From Chlorobiota bacterium (GTDB taxonomy: Bacteria; Bacteroidota; Chlorobiia; Chlorobiales; Chlorobiaceae), in NCBI GenBank assembly GCA_016868665.1, contig VGGK01000018.1:1-47032 (forward strand): 47,032 bases of DNA, read 5' to 3'. The position numbers and the translations under genes are program-made. The notes beneath the pieces were generated by a model that was not told the origin of the DNA, searched no databases, and was given only the letters and a program-made list of their open reading frames with translations. Shown in pieces: positions 26,911-36,034 of this stretch (position 1 is the first letter of the stretch; each line of letters begins with the position of its first letter).

Positions 26911-28116
26911 ATGAGAAACATCGTCTTCACCGGAAAAGGGGGCGTCGGAAAGACATCCATCGCAGCGGCAACCGCTGTAAAGGCTGCATCGATGGGCTAC
27001 AGGACGCTCGTCATATCCACCGATCCGGCCCACAGTCTCGGCGACTCTTTCGATATCGAACTCGGGCCGTCTCCGGTTCAGATCGCCGAAAATCTCTACG
27101 GGCAGGAAGTAAGCGTCTACGGCGACCTCAACCTGAACTGGGAGATCGTGCGCGAACATTTTGCGCACCTCATGGAGGTACAGGGCATTCAGGGCATCTA
27201 CGTCGAAGAGATGGGCGTGCTGCCCGGCATGGAGGAGCTGTTCTCCCTCTCCTACATCAAGCGATACAACGAATCGAAGGAGTACGACCTTCTCGTGGTG
27301 GACTGCGCCCCGACCGGAGAGACCCTGCGACTGCTCTCGCTGCCCGAAACCTTCGGATGGATGCTCAAGCTGATGCGCAACCTCGAAAAATATGTGGTCA
27401 AACCGGTCATCCGCCCGCTTTCGAAGCGGGTAGGAAAACTGCACGAACTGGTGCCCGACACCGACGTCTACGATCAGGTGGACCACCTTTTTTCATCCAT
27501 CGAAGGAATCATCGAACTGCTCTCCGACTCGTCGAGTACCACCGTGCGCCTCGTGATGAATCCTGAAAAGATGGTGATCAAGGAATCCATGCGGGCGCTC
27601 ACCTACCTGAATCTCTACGGCATCACCGTCGATCAGGTCGTCATCAACCGGGTATTCATGGACGAAGTGGACGGCCAGTACATGAAGGAATGGAAAGAGA
27701 TCCAGCACAAATACATCGACCAGATCGAAACAACCTTCGCGCCGATTCCCATCACCAAAGTGCCGCTCTTCCGGCGAGAGGTGCTCGGTCTCGAGATGCT
27801 GAAAACCGTCGGCGAGGTGGTGTACGGAGAGCGGAACCCTCTCGATATCATGTACCACGAGGAGCATGTCGATATCAGAAAGGTCTCGGACGGCCACTAC
27901 ATCATGAAGCTGCGCCTGCCGTTCGTCTTCGACAACAGGATGGAAGCCAACGTGGTGCAGATCGGCGATTCGCTCACCGTCCGGATCGGCAACTACCAGA
28001 AAGGCGTGGTGCTCCCGGTATTCCTGGCCGGCATGAGGGTGGCCGAAGCCGGTTACGAGGAGAAGTGGCTGAAGATCGACTTCCGCAAAAAAGAATCGGC
28101 TCCCGTCTCATCCTGA
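26911..28116 (+). CDS. ArsA/GET3-family ATPase with HSP20-like tail
   Basis: A 401-residue deviant-Walker ATPase. The signature P-loop GKGGVGKT is at 8-15, followed by [13 protein letters not shown] (switch I) and [18 protein letters not shown] (switch II). The C-terminal ~70 residues ([25 protein letters not shown] onward) look like the HSP20/alpha-crystallin-type domain found in chlorobial and cyanobacterial ArsA homologues. The only Cys I see is the one in switch II, so the arsenite-binding Cys triad of true ArsA and the zinc CxxC of GET3 are both absent. An arsenic pump is unlikely; a membrane-protein or chlorosome-related targeting role is speculation. GGGGAG precedes the ATG. Confidence 0.92.
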   Translation: MRNIVFTGKGGVGKTSIAAATAVKAASMGYRTLVISTDPAHSLGDSFDIELGPSPVQIAENLYGQEVSVYGDLNLNWEIVREHFAHLMEVQGIQGIYVEEMGVLPGMEELFSLSYIKRYNESKEYDLLVVDCAPTGETLRLLSLPETFGWMLKLMRNLEKYVVKPVIRPLSKRVGKLHELVPDTDVYDQVDHLFSSIEGIIELLSDSSSTTVRLVMNPEKMVIKESMRALTYLNLYGITVDQVVINRVFMDEVDGQYMKEWKEIQHKYIDQIETTFAPIPITKVPLFRREVLGLEMLKTVGEVVYGERNPLDIMYHEEHVDIRKVSDGHYIMKLRLPFVFDNRMEANVVQIGDSLTVRIGNYQKGVVLPVFLAGMRVAEAGYEEKWLKIDFRKKESAPVSS

Positions 28117-28145
28117 TCATACCCGGATCAACCGCTTACGGGAAG

Positions 28146-28175
28146 AATCCGGAATATTTCAGTCATAATCCGGAA
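28146..28175 (+). repeat. Direct repeat AATCCGGAA upstream of iorA
   Basis: AATCCGGAA occurs at 28146-28154 and 28167-28175, 21 bases apart, i.e. two helical turns. The spacing suggests two binding sites for one regulator face. It lies in the 171-base gap between the ArsA-type gene and iorA. Confidence 0.4.
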
Positions 28176-28287
28176 CTTCTGTGCCGTCCAGAGCGGAATT
28201 CGATTGCGGAAATGCCCGGTCATCCTGATTTCACTGGATTTGCAGGTAAAAAAATATGATCTTTCGGGAGCAAATTTTTACACCTGT

Positions 28288-29898
28288 ATGAAAAAACATC
28301 TTCTTCTCGGAGCCGAGGCTGTAGCCGCCGGAGCTCTCGATGCCGGAATATCCGGCGTTTACGCATATCCCGGAACCCCCTCGACCGAAATCACCGAATT
28401 CATCCAGAAAAGCCGTGAAACCGCTGAACGCGGCATTCACGCATCATGGTCGGCAAACGAAAAAACCGCCTATGAAGCCGCCCTCGGCATGTCCTATGCC
28501 GGAAAACGCGCGCTTTCGGCAATGAAGCACGTCGGGTTGAACGTCGCCGCCGACGCATTCGTCAACTCAGCCATAACCGGAGTCAACGGAGGACTGGTGC
28601 TTGCCGTGGCCGACGACCCGTCGATGCACTCCTCGCAGAACGAACAGGACAGCCGTTTTTACGGACGGTTCGCCATGGTGCCGGTCATCGAGCCTGCTTC
28701 GCAGCAGGAACTCTATGACGCGACAGTACGGGCATTCGATCTTTCGGAATCGATGCAGCTTCCGGTACTGCTCAGGCTCACCACCCGTATTTCCCACTCC
28801 CGAGCGGGAGTAACACGCGCCGCGGCACGCAGCGAAAACGCCCTGCATGCGGAGTATGCCCCGGAACGTTATGTGCTGATGCCGCACAATGCGCGCAGGC
28901 AGTACGAGAGGCTCCTCGGCAAACAGGAAATGCTGGAACAGCTCTCCGGTTCCTCCCCGCTGAACCGGATGATCCCCGGAACAGGCCCGCTTGGCGTGCT
29001 TGCCTGCTGCATCGCCTTCAACTATGCAATGGAAGCGAAAAAAACCTTCGGCCTCGATATTTCCATACTCAAAATCGGCCAGTATCCGCTTCCCCGGCAT
29101 CTGGTCGAAGATCTCTTCGCCCGATGCGAAACCGTGCTGGTCGCCGAAGAGGGATACCCGATATACGAAGAACTGCTCCGAGGATGGTTCGACGACCGGA
29201 AAATCACCGGACGCATGGACGGCGCGCTGCCCCGTGCCGGCGAACTGACGACAAGCCTGCTGGCCGAAGCGCTCGGGGTAAAACGCCCGGCTCCGGCGGC
29301 GATTCCAGGCATCGTTGCGAACCGCCCGCCCGAGCTCTGCCGGGGATGCGGCCACCGCGATCTCTTCGAAGCGCTGAACCGGGTCATGGAGGGTTTCGAA
29401 AACCGCCACGTCTTTTCCGATATCGGCTGCTACACCCTCGGAGCCCTGCCCCCATACAGCGCAATTCACACCTGCGTCGATATGGGCGCGGCAATCACCA
29501 TGGCAAAAGGCGCCGCGGATGCCGGCCTTCGCCCTGCAGTCTGCGTCATCGGCGACTCCACCTTCACCCATTCCGGCATGACCGGCCTGCTCGACGCCGT
29601 CAACGAACAAACGCCGCTCACGGTCATCATCGCCGACAACGACACCACCGCCATGACCGGAGGTCAGGCCTCGGCGGCTACGGGATCGAAACTCCGCTCC
29701 ATCTGTCGCGGCCTCGGCGTCGAAGAAGCACGCATCAGCACGATCGTTCCCCTGAAACAGAATCTGGAGGAGAACATGGCAACGCTCAGGGAAGAAATTG
29801 CCTTTCCCGGCGTTTCGGTGGTGCTGGCGGTCAGGGAATGCATAGAAACCGCTGCCCGGAAAAAACGAAGATCCGGAAGCAAACCAGCCAACCAGTAA
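28288..29898 (+). CDS. iorA: Indolepyruvate:ferredoxin oxidoreductase alpha subunit
   Basis: Thiamine-diphosphate subunit that interconverts aryl-2-oxoacids and arylacetyl-CoA using ferredoxin. From the ATG at 28288 (MKKHLLLGAEAVAAG) it has 536 residues; the frame is open 28 codons upstream without homologous sequence. The pyrimidine-binding domain has GVYAYPGTPSTEI near 23-35, the TPP domain starts at CRGCGHRD (351-358), and the metal-binding region runs from GDST (422) to ND (451-452). The usual C-terminal domain with two [4Fe-4S] clusters is absent: the chain ends at SKPANQ right after the TPP domain. It is followed by iorB after 5 bases. Confidence 0.93.
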   Translation: MKKHLLLGAEAVAAGALDAGISGVYAYPGTPSTEITEFIQKSRETAERGIHASWSANEKTAYEAALGMSYAGKRALSAMKHVGLNVAADAFVNSAITGVNGGLVLAVADDPSMHSSQNEQDSRFYGRFAMVPVIEPASQQELYDATVRAFDLSESMQLPVLLRLTTRISHSRAGVTRAAARSENALHAEYAPERYVLMPHNARRQYERLLGKQEMLEQLSGSSPLNRMIPGTGPLGVLACCIAFNYAMEAKKTFGLDISILKIGQYPLPRHLVEDLFARCETVLVAEEGYPIYEELLRGWFDDRKITGRMDGALPRAGELTTSLLAEALGVKRPAPAAIPGIVANRPPELCRGCGHRDLFEALNRVMEGFENRHVFSDIGCYTLGALPPYSAIHTCVDMGAAITMAKGAADAGLRPAVCVIGDSTFTHSGMTGLLDAVNEQTPLTVIIADNDTTAMTGGQASAATGSKLRSICRGLGVEEARISTIVPLKQNLEENMATLREEIAFPGVSVVLAVRECIETAARKKRRSGSKPANQ

Positions 29899-29903
29899 CG
29901 ACC

Positions 29904-30500
29904 ATGCAATACGATATTATTGTATCCGGCGTCGGAGGACAGGGCATCCTGAGCATCGCCGCGGTCATCGACCTCGCCGCGCTGCATTGCGGCCTCCATA
30001 TTCACCAGGCCGAAGTACACGGCATGAGCCAGCGCGGGGGCGCCGTACAGTCGCACCTGCGCATTTCGGACGCGGAAATCCACTCCGGCCTTATTACCGA
30101 AGGAACCGCCGACATCATTCTTTCGGTAGAACCGCTCGAAGCACTTCGCTACCTGCACTTCCTCTCCCCTGAAGGACGCATCGTCACGGCAACCGAAACC
30201 GTCGTCAATATGGCCGGTTATCCGCCCTTCGAACTGATCGAAGCCGAACTTCGCCGTACCGGCAGCCCTGTGCTCGTCGATGCCGCCGCTCTGGCCCGCG
30301 AAGCGGGAAGCGCAAAAACCTCGAACATGGTGATGCTCGGCGCCGCAACGCCCTTCATCGCCCTCGATCAGGACATACTGGAAGCCGGCATCATCGAACT
30401 CTTCGAAACAAAGGGAGAGAAAATCGTCGCCATGAACATCGACGCATTCAGAAAAGGGGTCGCATTCTCACAACAGTCAATTCAACAGACAGTCCTATGA
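29904..30500 (+). CDS. iorB: Indolepyruvate:ferredoxin oxidoreductase beta subunit
   Basis: The gamma-type domain subunit of 2-oxoacid:ferredoxin oxidoreductase, 198 residues. It starts [18 protein letters not shown] and contains [21 protein letters not shown], the classic signature of the pyruvate/ketoisovalerate oxidoreductase gamma domain. With IorA it forms the active heterodimer or tetramer in the cytoplasm. It sits 5 bases after iorA and its stop overlaps the ligase start (ATGA at 30497), so coupling is strong. No iron-sulfur motif is visible, so neither subunit supplies clusters. Confidence 0.95.
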   Translation: MQYDIIVSGVGGQGILSIAAVIDLAALHCGLHIHQAEVHGMSQRGGAVQSHLRISDAEIHSGLITEGTADIILSVEPLEALRYLHFLSPEGRIVTATETVVNMAGYPPFELIEAELRRTGSPVLVDAAALAREAGSAKTSNMVMLGAATPFIALDQDILEAGIIELFETKGEKIVAMNIDAFRKGVAFSQQSIQQTVL

Positions 30501-31798
30501 TCTGGAACGCGCATTACGAATGCATGGAGCGCGAGGAGCTCCGGAAACTGCAGGGCGAACGACTGCAGGCCATGGTAGAAAAAGTCTATTTCAATGTTCC
30601 CTTTTATCGCCTGAAACTGCAGGAAAAGGGCATCGAACCCGGCGACATCCGGAGCATCGACGACCTGCAGAAGCTGCCATTCACCACCAAACAGGATCTG
30701 CGCGACACCTACCCCTTCGGCCTCTTCGCCGTGCCGCTGCAGCATGTCGTCCGGCTGCACGCATCGAGCGGCACCACAGGGAAATCCACGGTCGTCGGCT
30801 ACACCCATAACGACATCCTCATGTGGAGCGAAGTGGTCGCCCGGTCGCTCACCATGGCGGGAGTCACGAAATCCGATATCGTCCAGGTTGCATACGGCTA
30901 CGGCCTCTTCACCGGCGGCCTCGGCCTGCACTACGGAGCCGAAAAAGTGGGAGCTTCGGTCATCCCCATCTCCGGCGGCAACACCAGAAAGCAGCTCCAG
31001 CTCATGGAGGATTTCGGCTCTACGGCAATCGCCTGCACGCCCTCCTACGCGGCCTACCTCGGCGAAGCTCTTGCGGAAGAAAAAATCGATCGGAAAAACA
31101 TAAAACTCAAAGCCGGCATCTTCGGCGCCGAACCGTGGACCGAAGAGATGCGCACCCAGATCGAGCGGCTGCTGGGACTGAAAGCCTACGACATCTACGG
31201 CCTGAGCGAAGTCATAGGACCCGGCGTCTCGATGGAATGTTCCTGCCAGAACGGCATGCACATCTTCGAAGACCACTTCATACCCGAAATCATCGATCCC
31301 GAAACCGGCGATGTACTACCCTACGGAGAGCTCGGAGAGCTGGTCTTCACGACGGTTACCAAAGAGGCCATGCCGCTCGTCCGCTACCGCACGCGCGACC
31401 TGACCCGCCTGCACGCCGAATCCTGCCAGTGCGGCAGGACGCTGGTACGCATGGAAAAATGCGTAGGACGCTCCGACGACATGCTCATCATCAGGGGAGT
31501 CAACGTCTTCCCGTCGCAGATCGAATCGGTGCTGCTTGAAATGAGCGAAACCAAACCGCACTACCTGCTCGTCGTCGACCGCGAAAACAACCTCGACACC
31601 ATCGAAATTCAGGTGGAGGTCGAAGAACAGTTCTTCAGCGACGAAGTCAGGGAACTCGAAAATCTCCGCCGGCGCATTCATGCCAACATCTCAAGCCTGC
31701 TCGGCCTCAGCGCTTCCATCAGGCTTGTCGAGCCCGGCACGATCGAGCGCAGCATGGGCAAGGCCCAGCGGGTAGTCGATAAACGAAAACTCAACTAA
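30497..31798 (+). CDS. Phenylacetate-CoA ligase-like protein
   Basis: A 433-residue AMP-forming acyl-CoA ligase of the PaaK type. Nucleotide-binding [19 protein letters not shown] is near residue 90; [19 protein letters not shown] is the A5-like motif; YRTRDLTR and [20 protein letters not shown] mark the hinge and C-terminal domain. It should activate arylacetates such as phenylacetate or indoleacetate to CoA thioesters. It overlaps iorB by four bases and precedes an ACT protein, an arrangement known from archaeal and clostridial ior clusters. Together they link arylacetates, arylacetyl-CoA and arylpyruvates. Confidence 0.93.
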   Translation: MIWNAHYECMEREELRKLQGERLQAMVEKVYFNVPFYRLKLQEKGIEPGDIRSIDDLQKLPFTTKQDLRDTYPFGLFAVPLQHVVRLHASSGTTGKSTVVGYTHNDILMWSEVVARSLTMAGVTKSDIVQVAYGYGLFTGGLGLHYGAEKVGASVIPISGGNTRKQLQLMEDFGSTAIACTPSYAAYLGEALAEEKIDRKNIKLKAGIFGAEPWTEEMRTQIERLLGLKAYDIYGLSEVIGPGVSMECSCQNGMHIFEDHFIPEIIDPETGDVLPYGELGELVFTTVTKEAMPLVRYRTRDLTRLHAESCQCGRTLVRMEKCVGRSDDMLIIRGVNVFPSQIESVLLEMSETKPHYLLVVDRENNLDTIEIQVEVEEQFFSDEVRELENLRRRIHANISSLLGLSASIRLVEPGTIERSMGKAQRVVDKRKLN

Positions 31799-31816
31799 TA
31801 CCGAAAGGAGGATGGC

Positions 31817-32245
31817 ATGATCATCAAACAATTATCGGTGTTTCTCGAAAACAGGACCGGCAGGCTGACCGAACTGACAGGAATCCTTGCCGAAAACGAC
31901 ATCAACATCTCGGCATTCAGCATCGCCGACACGGCGGACTACGGCATCCTGCGCATGATCGTCGGGCGACCCGAAATCGCCGCCGACGTGCTGCGCAAAA
32001 ACGGCTTTACCGTCAGAATCACCGATGTGGTTGGTATGATCGTGCCCCACAGGCCCGGTGGGCTGCACAAAGCACTGCAGATCATTTCCGAAAACGGCAT
32101 CGCCATCGACTACATGTACGCCTTCGCCTCGGGCGACTGCAAAGCCACGGTGGTCATCCGGGCCGACTCGCTGGATCGCATCATCGATGTGCTGCAGGAG
32201 CACAAGCTCGAACTGCTGCAGGCAGGCGATGTTTACCAGCTGTGA
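31817..32245 (+). CDS. Tandem ACT-domain protein
   Basis: A 142-residue protein with two ACT domains (KQLSVFLENRTGRLTELTGILAENDINI at the start, and PGGLHKALQIISENGIAIDYMYAF from about residue 75). ACT domains bind amino acids and regulate enzymes of their metabolism. An AGGAGG ribosome-binding site precedes the ATG, 18 bases after the ligase gene. The same ACT protein commonly accompanies PaaK-type ligases and IorAB, so it probably senses aromatic amino acids or adjusts that pathway. Its target is not known. Confidence 0.9.
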   Translation: MIIKQLSVFLENRTGRLTELTGILAENDINISAFSIADTADYGILRMIVGRPEIAADVLRKNGFTVRITDVVGMIVPHRPGGLHKALQIISENGIAIDYMYAFASGDCKATVVIRADSLDRIIDVLQEHKLELLQAGDVYQL

Positions 32246-32334
32246 AGTTCCCGTTGTGAAGAAAAGGAGAGCAGGAATTACAGGAAGATAAAGGACGCAA
32301 GGGAGCAAAAGGGAAAGGAAGAAAATAACCAGCA

Positions 32335-33534
32335 ATGCCACGATTTTCGCAATCAGTATCAGCGCTTCGCTCCTCGGCAATCAGGGAGCTTATGAGCCTC
32401 GCTTCGAGGCCCGACATCATCTCCTTCGCCGGTGGCATGCCGGGCAACGATCTCTTCCCGGTTGAAGAGGTCGAGGAGCTGTTCCGGAACCTCGATCCGA
32501 AAACCAAGCAGGCGGCATTCCAGTACGGCCCGACCCCCGGCCTGCCATCGCTGCTCGAATCGCTCTCCGGCTACCTCGAACGAAAAGGGCTGCCCGTACA
32601 GAAGAACCGGCTCATGATCACCACAGGCTCCCAGCAGGCGCTCAGCATCCTCGCCCGGGCATTCATCGACCCCGGCGACCGGGTGCTCAGCGAGTACCCC
32701 TGCTTCATCGGAGCAATAGCGGCCTTCAAGGCCTGTGGAGCCGACATCGTCTCCATTCCGGTCGATGAGGAAGGCATCGAAATCGGCATGCTGCAACAGG
32801 AAGTCCTGAAGCCCGATCCCGCAAAATTACTCTACCTCACGCCCTACTTCCACAACCCGGCCGGAATGCTCTATACCACCCGTCGCAAACACCGGCTCAT
32901 CGAGGTCATGCAGGGACGCGACATCCCCATCATCGAAGACGACGCCTACGGCGACCTCTGGTTCAGCGAAGAAGATCGCGAACGGCTGCAGCCCCTCAAA
33001 TCGATCGACCCCGAAGGCATCAACCTCTGCTATACCGGATCGTTCTCCAAAATCCTCGGCCCCGGCCTCCGTCTCGGCTGGCTGCTCGCTCCCGAAGCCA
33101 TCCACGAAAAATGCGAACTGATCAAGCAGTCCGCCGACGCCTGCTCCCCGAGCTTCACCCAGGTCATCGCCGACGCCTTCATCCGCTCGGGCAGAATCGA
33201 CAGCTACATCGCCTCCGTACGCAACGAGTACCGCCGTCGGGCAGCCTGCATGACCGCAGCGCTCCGAAGCCGGCTGCCGGACTATGTGCGATGGAACGAA
33301 CCGAAAGGAGGATTCTACATCTGGCTCACCCTTCCCGAAGGAGCGGACGCCACGGAAATTCTCAAACACGCCATCGAAGGCGGAGCCGTCTTCGTCGCCG
33401 GCAGCACCTTCGACCCCGAAGGCCGACGCAACAACGCCATCAGGCTCTCATACTGCAACAACACTCCGGAAGAGATCGAGCGGGGCATCCCGATAGTGGC
33501 AAGGGCGATCAGGGAAGTGTGCGGGGAAGGATGA
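32335..33534 (+). CDS. PLP-dependent aminotransferase (aromatic or 2-aminoadipate type)
   Basis: A 399-residue fold-type I aminotransferase of the class I/II MocR-LysN-like group. Substrate-binding FAGGMPGNDLFP is near residue 30, YLTPYFHNPAG holds the PLP-interacting Asn, and GSFSKILGPGLRLGWL contains the Schiff-base Lys and phosphate-binding Arg. It ends with the usual helix. Its position at the end of the ior-ligase-ACT cluster suggests that it exchanges arylpyruvates for phenylalanine, tyrosine or tryptophan with 2-oxoglutarate as partner. Substrate is inferred from context only. The upstream 89-base gap has purine-rich sequence but no near-perfect ribosome-binding site. Confidence 0.88.
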   Translation: MPRFSQSVSALRSSAIRELMSLASRPDIISFAGGMPGNDLFPVEEVEELFRNLDPKTKQAAFQYGPTPGLPSLLESLSGYLERKGLPVQKNRLMITTGSQQALSILARAFIDPGDRVLSEYPCFIGAIAAFKACGADIVSIPVDEEGIEIGMLQQEVLKPDPAKLLYLTPYFHNPAGMLYTTRRKHRLIEVMQGRDIPIIEDDAYGDLWFSEEDRERLQPLKSIDPEGINLCYTGSFSKILGPGLRLGWLLAPEAIHEKCELIKQSADACSPSFTQVIADAFIRSGRIDSYIASVRNEYRRRAACMTAALRSRLPDYVRWNEPKGGFYIWLTLPEGADATEILKHAIEGGAVFVAGSTFDPEGRRNNAIRLSYCNNTPEEIERGIPIVARAIREVCGEG

Positions 33535-33547
33535 GGGATGAGTGAAG

Positions 33548-33579
33548 AATGGGACTTATGAGACTAATGGGACTTATGA
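33548..33579 (+). repeat. Two-copy 18-base tandem repeat
   Basis: AATGGGACTTATGA occurs at 33548-33561 and 33566-33579 with an 18-base period. Two copies only, right after the aminotransferase stop. Confidence 0.6.
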
Positions 33580-33633
33580 AAGGCTTCAAGAATTTGTCAC
33601 GGAAGTTCCATATAACCCCCGTTCCAATTTCAG

Positions 33634-33712
33634 TCCTCTTCCATCCCCTGTCTCCTGACTCCCGTTTCCTCTCTCCTGTCTCCTGTCTACTCTCTCCTCT
33701 CTCCCGACTCCT
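33634..33712. repeat. CT-rich degenerate tandem repeat
   Basis: About 80 bases composed of variants of CTCCTGTCTCC (period about 7, e.g. TCTCCTGTCTCCTGTC), reaching the stop codon of the sigma-54 regulator gene on the minus strand. Low-complexity sequence between convergent genes; no coding potential. Confidence 0.7.
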
Positions 33713-35810
33713 AAGAATACCGCTTCCTCATCCCCAGCTTGTCGATCCTTGAATACAGGGTCTTCGGATGCATCTCCAGCAGTTCGGCGGCTCCGCCCTG
33801 GCCGCTTACCCTTCCTCCAGACCGGTCGAGGGCATCGAGAATCAGCTCGCGTTCGAGCATGAGCATCTCCTCCGAAAAATCATGCATGGTTTTTCTTTTT
33901 ACCCCGCATCTGTCGCAACCGGCGGTACCTTCGGGCGAAAGCAGCGAGGTGATATCGAGCGACGGACCATCGGAAACAATCACCGCCTGTTCGACCAGAT
34001 GCGCGAGTTCGCGGATGTTGCCTTTCCAGGCGCGCCCCTGAAGGCGCAGGAGATCGTTTTCGCGGAAAGGGAGCTGCGGCCTGCCGAATTCGCGGGCGAA
34101 TTTCGAGGCGAAGTGCGCCGCAAGCAGGGGAATGTCCTCCCCTCGTTCGCGCAACGGGGGAATGGCAAGAGGAAACACATTGAGCCGGAAATAGAGATCT
34201 TCGCGGAACCGGCCCTCGGCAACCTCACGTTCAAGGTCGCGGTTCGTTGCGGCAATGACACGGACATCGACGGGAATAACCCTGCTCCCGCCGATCCTTT
34301 CAAGTTCCCGCTCCTGAAGCACCCTGAGCAGCTTGGCCTGCAGTTCGATCGGCAGTTCGCCGATCTCGTCAAGAAAGATCGTACCGCCGGCGGCAAGCTC
34401 GAACTTTCCAATCCTGCGCTCCGTCGCACCGGTGAAGCTCCCTTTTTCGTGCCCGAACAGTTCCGACTCGATGAGAGCCGCAGGCAGCGCGGCGCAGTTC
34501 ACCTTCACCATCATCTTCTCCCGGCGTGGCGAGAGGTTGTGAATCGCCCGGGCAAACAGCTCCTTGCCGGTACCGGTCTCCCCCTGAATCAAGACGGTAG
34601 CATCAGTGGGGGCCACCTGGCTTACCCTGCGAAGAACACCGGCAAGCGGCGCGCTCCGCCCGATAATCTCCTCGAAATCGTGCGATCCCTTGATCTCCTC
34701 GATCAGCCATGTCCGCTCGCCCTCAAGCCTGCGGCGCAGGTCGTCGATCTCCTCGTAGGCAAGATAGTTCTGCAATGCAAGCGACAGCTGCGGCACCACG
34801 AGGCTTACGGTCTGCAGGTCGTTCTCGTCAAAGGAACGGGAGGTGCTGGAAATGATCAGACCTGCCCGGCTTCCGGGGGAGTCCCAGAGCGCAACGCTTA
34901 TGACCGAGCAGACGCCGAGTTTTTCGCGAACCAGACTCACAAGACGGTACTGTCGGGCAAGCCTGTCGAAATCATCGCCGGCATAACAGCCCGGATTGGT
35001 GATCAGAGCAAAGCTCTCTTTTGCTATCTCGTGGAAATCAGATACTTCGAGCTGATCGTAGGAGAGCACAGGGGAGAATCCGCCTCCCGGCTCCTTCATA
35101 AAATTATCGAAAACCCTGTAATCCCCGTCGCTCCCCATGACCCTGATACCCAGAAAGCTGCAAGGTACAAGCCGGTCGATCTGCTCGCAGACCGCAAGCA
35201 TCATCCTGCTCCGGTCCCTGATGGTGAGCAGCGCGTTGTTCACGGCAAGCTGCATGGCGGTCTGCGCCTCGCGCTGACGCAACTCCTCATATGCCAGCGC
35301 GTTGCTGACTGCAACGGCAATCGGAGAGGAGAGCGTCGAAAGCAGCTCTTTTTCATCTTCCGACCAGCTTTTTTCATGCTTCGAAACGAAGTTAAGAAAG
35401 CCGATCACCTTGCCTCCCGAACGGAGCGGAGAAAGCACAACCTGCCGCATGCCAAGTTCATAGAGCATTTTCGGAACGGGAAAATCAGCGGGGTAGCGAT
35501 CGACTTCTCCCTCTATGGTCATGACCGATACCGTCGTATCGCCGAGATGGGGTTCTATCCAGGAACCTGCAACCGGGCGCTTTTTGCGCTGAATAGTATC
35601 GGGAAATTCGAAACGCAGCATCTCGAAAAACACGTTGATGTAGCGCCTGTCGCGGTCGAAGGTGATAATGACGGCCGAATCGAACTCGAAGACAAGACGC
35701 AGCTTGTCGGTAACCGTGCGGAACAGCTCCTGCGGATCGCGTATCGAACCGACGGCATCGCTGATATAGCACATCAGCGAACTGGCTTCATGAATGGATT
35801 CGCCCTGCAT
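33711..35810 (-). CDS. Sigma-54-dependent activator with GAF domains
   Basis: A 699-residue FhlA/NtrC-type enhancer-binding protein. Residues ~15-175 and ~190-350 look like two GAF sensor domains. The AAA+ domain has Walker A GETGTGKE at 410-417, the sigma-54-contact loop GSFTGA at 457-462 (the usual form is GAFTGA) and Walker B TIFLDE near 477-482. A Fis-type helix-turn-helix occupies the C-terminal ~40 residues. There is no phosphorylatable receiver domain, so the signal probably binds the GAF domains directly. It is divergent from the tolC-led efflux operon, which has a sigma-54 promoter. It ends at a CT-rich repeat. Confidence 0.94.
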   Translation of the reverse strand: MQGESIHEASSLMCYISDAVGSIRDPQELFRTVTDKLRLVFEFDSAVIITFDRDRRYINVFFEMLRFEFPDTIQRKKRPVAGSWIEPHLGDTTVSVMTIEGEVDRYPADFPVPKMLYELGMRQVVLSPLRSGGKVIGFLNFVSKHEKSWSEDEKELLSTLSSPIAVAVSNALAYEELRQREAQTAMQLAVNNALLTIRDRSRMMLAVCEQIDRLVPCSFLGIRVMGSDGDYRVFDNFMKEPGGGFSPVLSYDQLEVSDFHEIAKESFALITNPGCYAGDDFDRLARQYRLVSLVREKLGVCSVISVALWDSPGSRAGLIISSTSRSFDENDLQTVSLVVPQLSLALQNYLAYEEIDDLRRRLEGERTWLIEEIKGSHDFEEIIGRSAPLAGVLRRVSQVAPTDATVLIQGETGTGKELFARAIHNLSPRREKMMVKVNCAALPAALIESELFGHEKGSFTGATERRIGKFELAAGGTIFLDEIGELPIELQAKLLRVLQERELERIGGSRVIPVDVRVIAATNRDLEREVAEGRFREDLYFRLNVFPLAIPPLRERGEDIPLLAAHFASKFAREFGRPQLPFRENDLLRLQGRAWKGNIRELAHLVEQAVIVSDGPSLDITSLLSPEGTAGCDRCGVKRKTMHDFSEEMLMLERELILDALDRSGGRVSGQGGAAELLEMHPKTLYSRIDKLGMRKRYS

Positions 35811-35851
35811 GTGGCAAACAATGATTTCCTTAAAATTAAGAACACACTAAA

Positions 35852-35863
35852 CAGAATATTCTG
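35852..35863. promoter_or_regulatory. Candidate activator site (palindrome)
   Basis: CAGAATATTCTG is a perfect 12-base palindrome ~100 bases upstream of the -24 box, a typical distance for a sigma-54 enhancer. A second inverted repeat, GCAAC-TGAAC-GTTGC, lies at 35891-35905. Confidence 0.45.
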
Positions 35864-35961
35864 ATTTTCTCGGAAATACAACAACAGCAGGCAACTGAAC
35901 GTTGCGTCCGAACATGCTTAAAAACAGGCATTACCGGATATCAGGGAGGAACACCTGTCTC

Positions 35962-35976
35962 TGGCACAGTAATTGC
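35962..35976 (+). promoter_or_regulatory. Sigma-54 promoter of efflux operon
   Basis: TGGCAC-AGTAA-TTGC matches the -24/-12 consensus TGGCAC-N5-TTGC exactly, with an A next. The start of transcription is expected near 35987, before the tolC-like gene. A sigma-54 activator gene lies divergent and adjacent. Confidence 0.88.
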
Positions 35977-36034
35977 ATAAATTTAACGACAGACAGTCCG
36001 GAACATGCCGGACATCATTCTCATATCCGAACCG

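Noticed and set aside
33549-33752. Small plus-strand frame with MGLMRLMGLM
   Set aside because: It is made of the 18-base and CT-rich tandem repeats; no ribosome-binding site and no homologous features.
33768-35864. A 698-codon open frame on the plus strand
   Set aside because: It is exactly antisense to the sigma-54 activator, whose domains are all recognisable. The plus-strand product has no known motif and results from codon bias.
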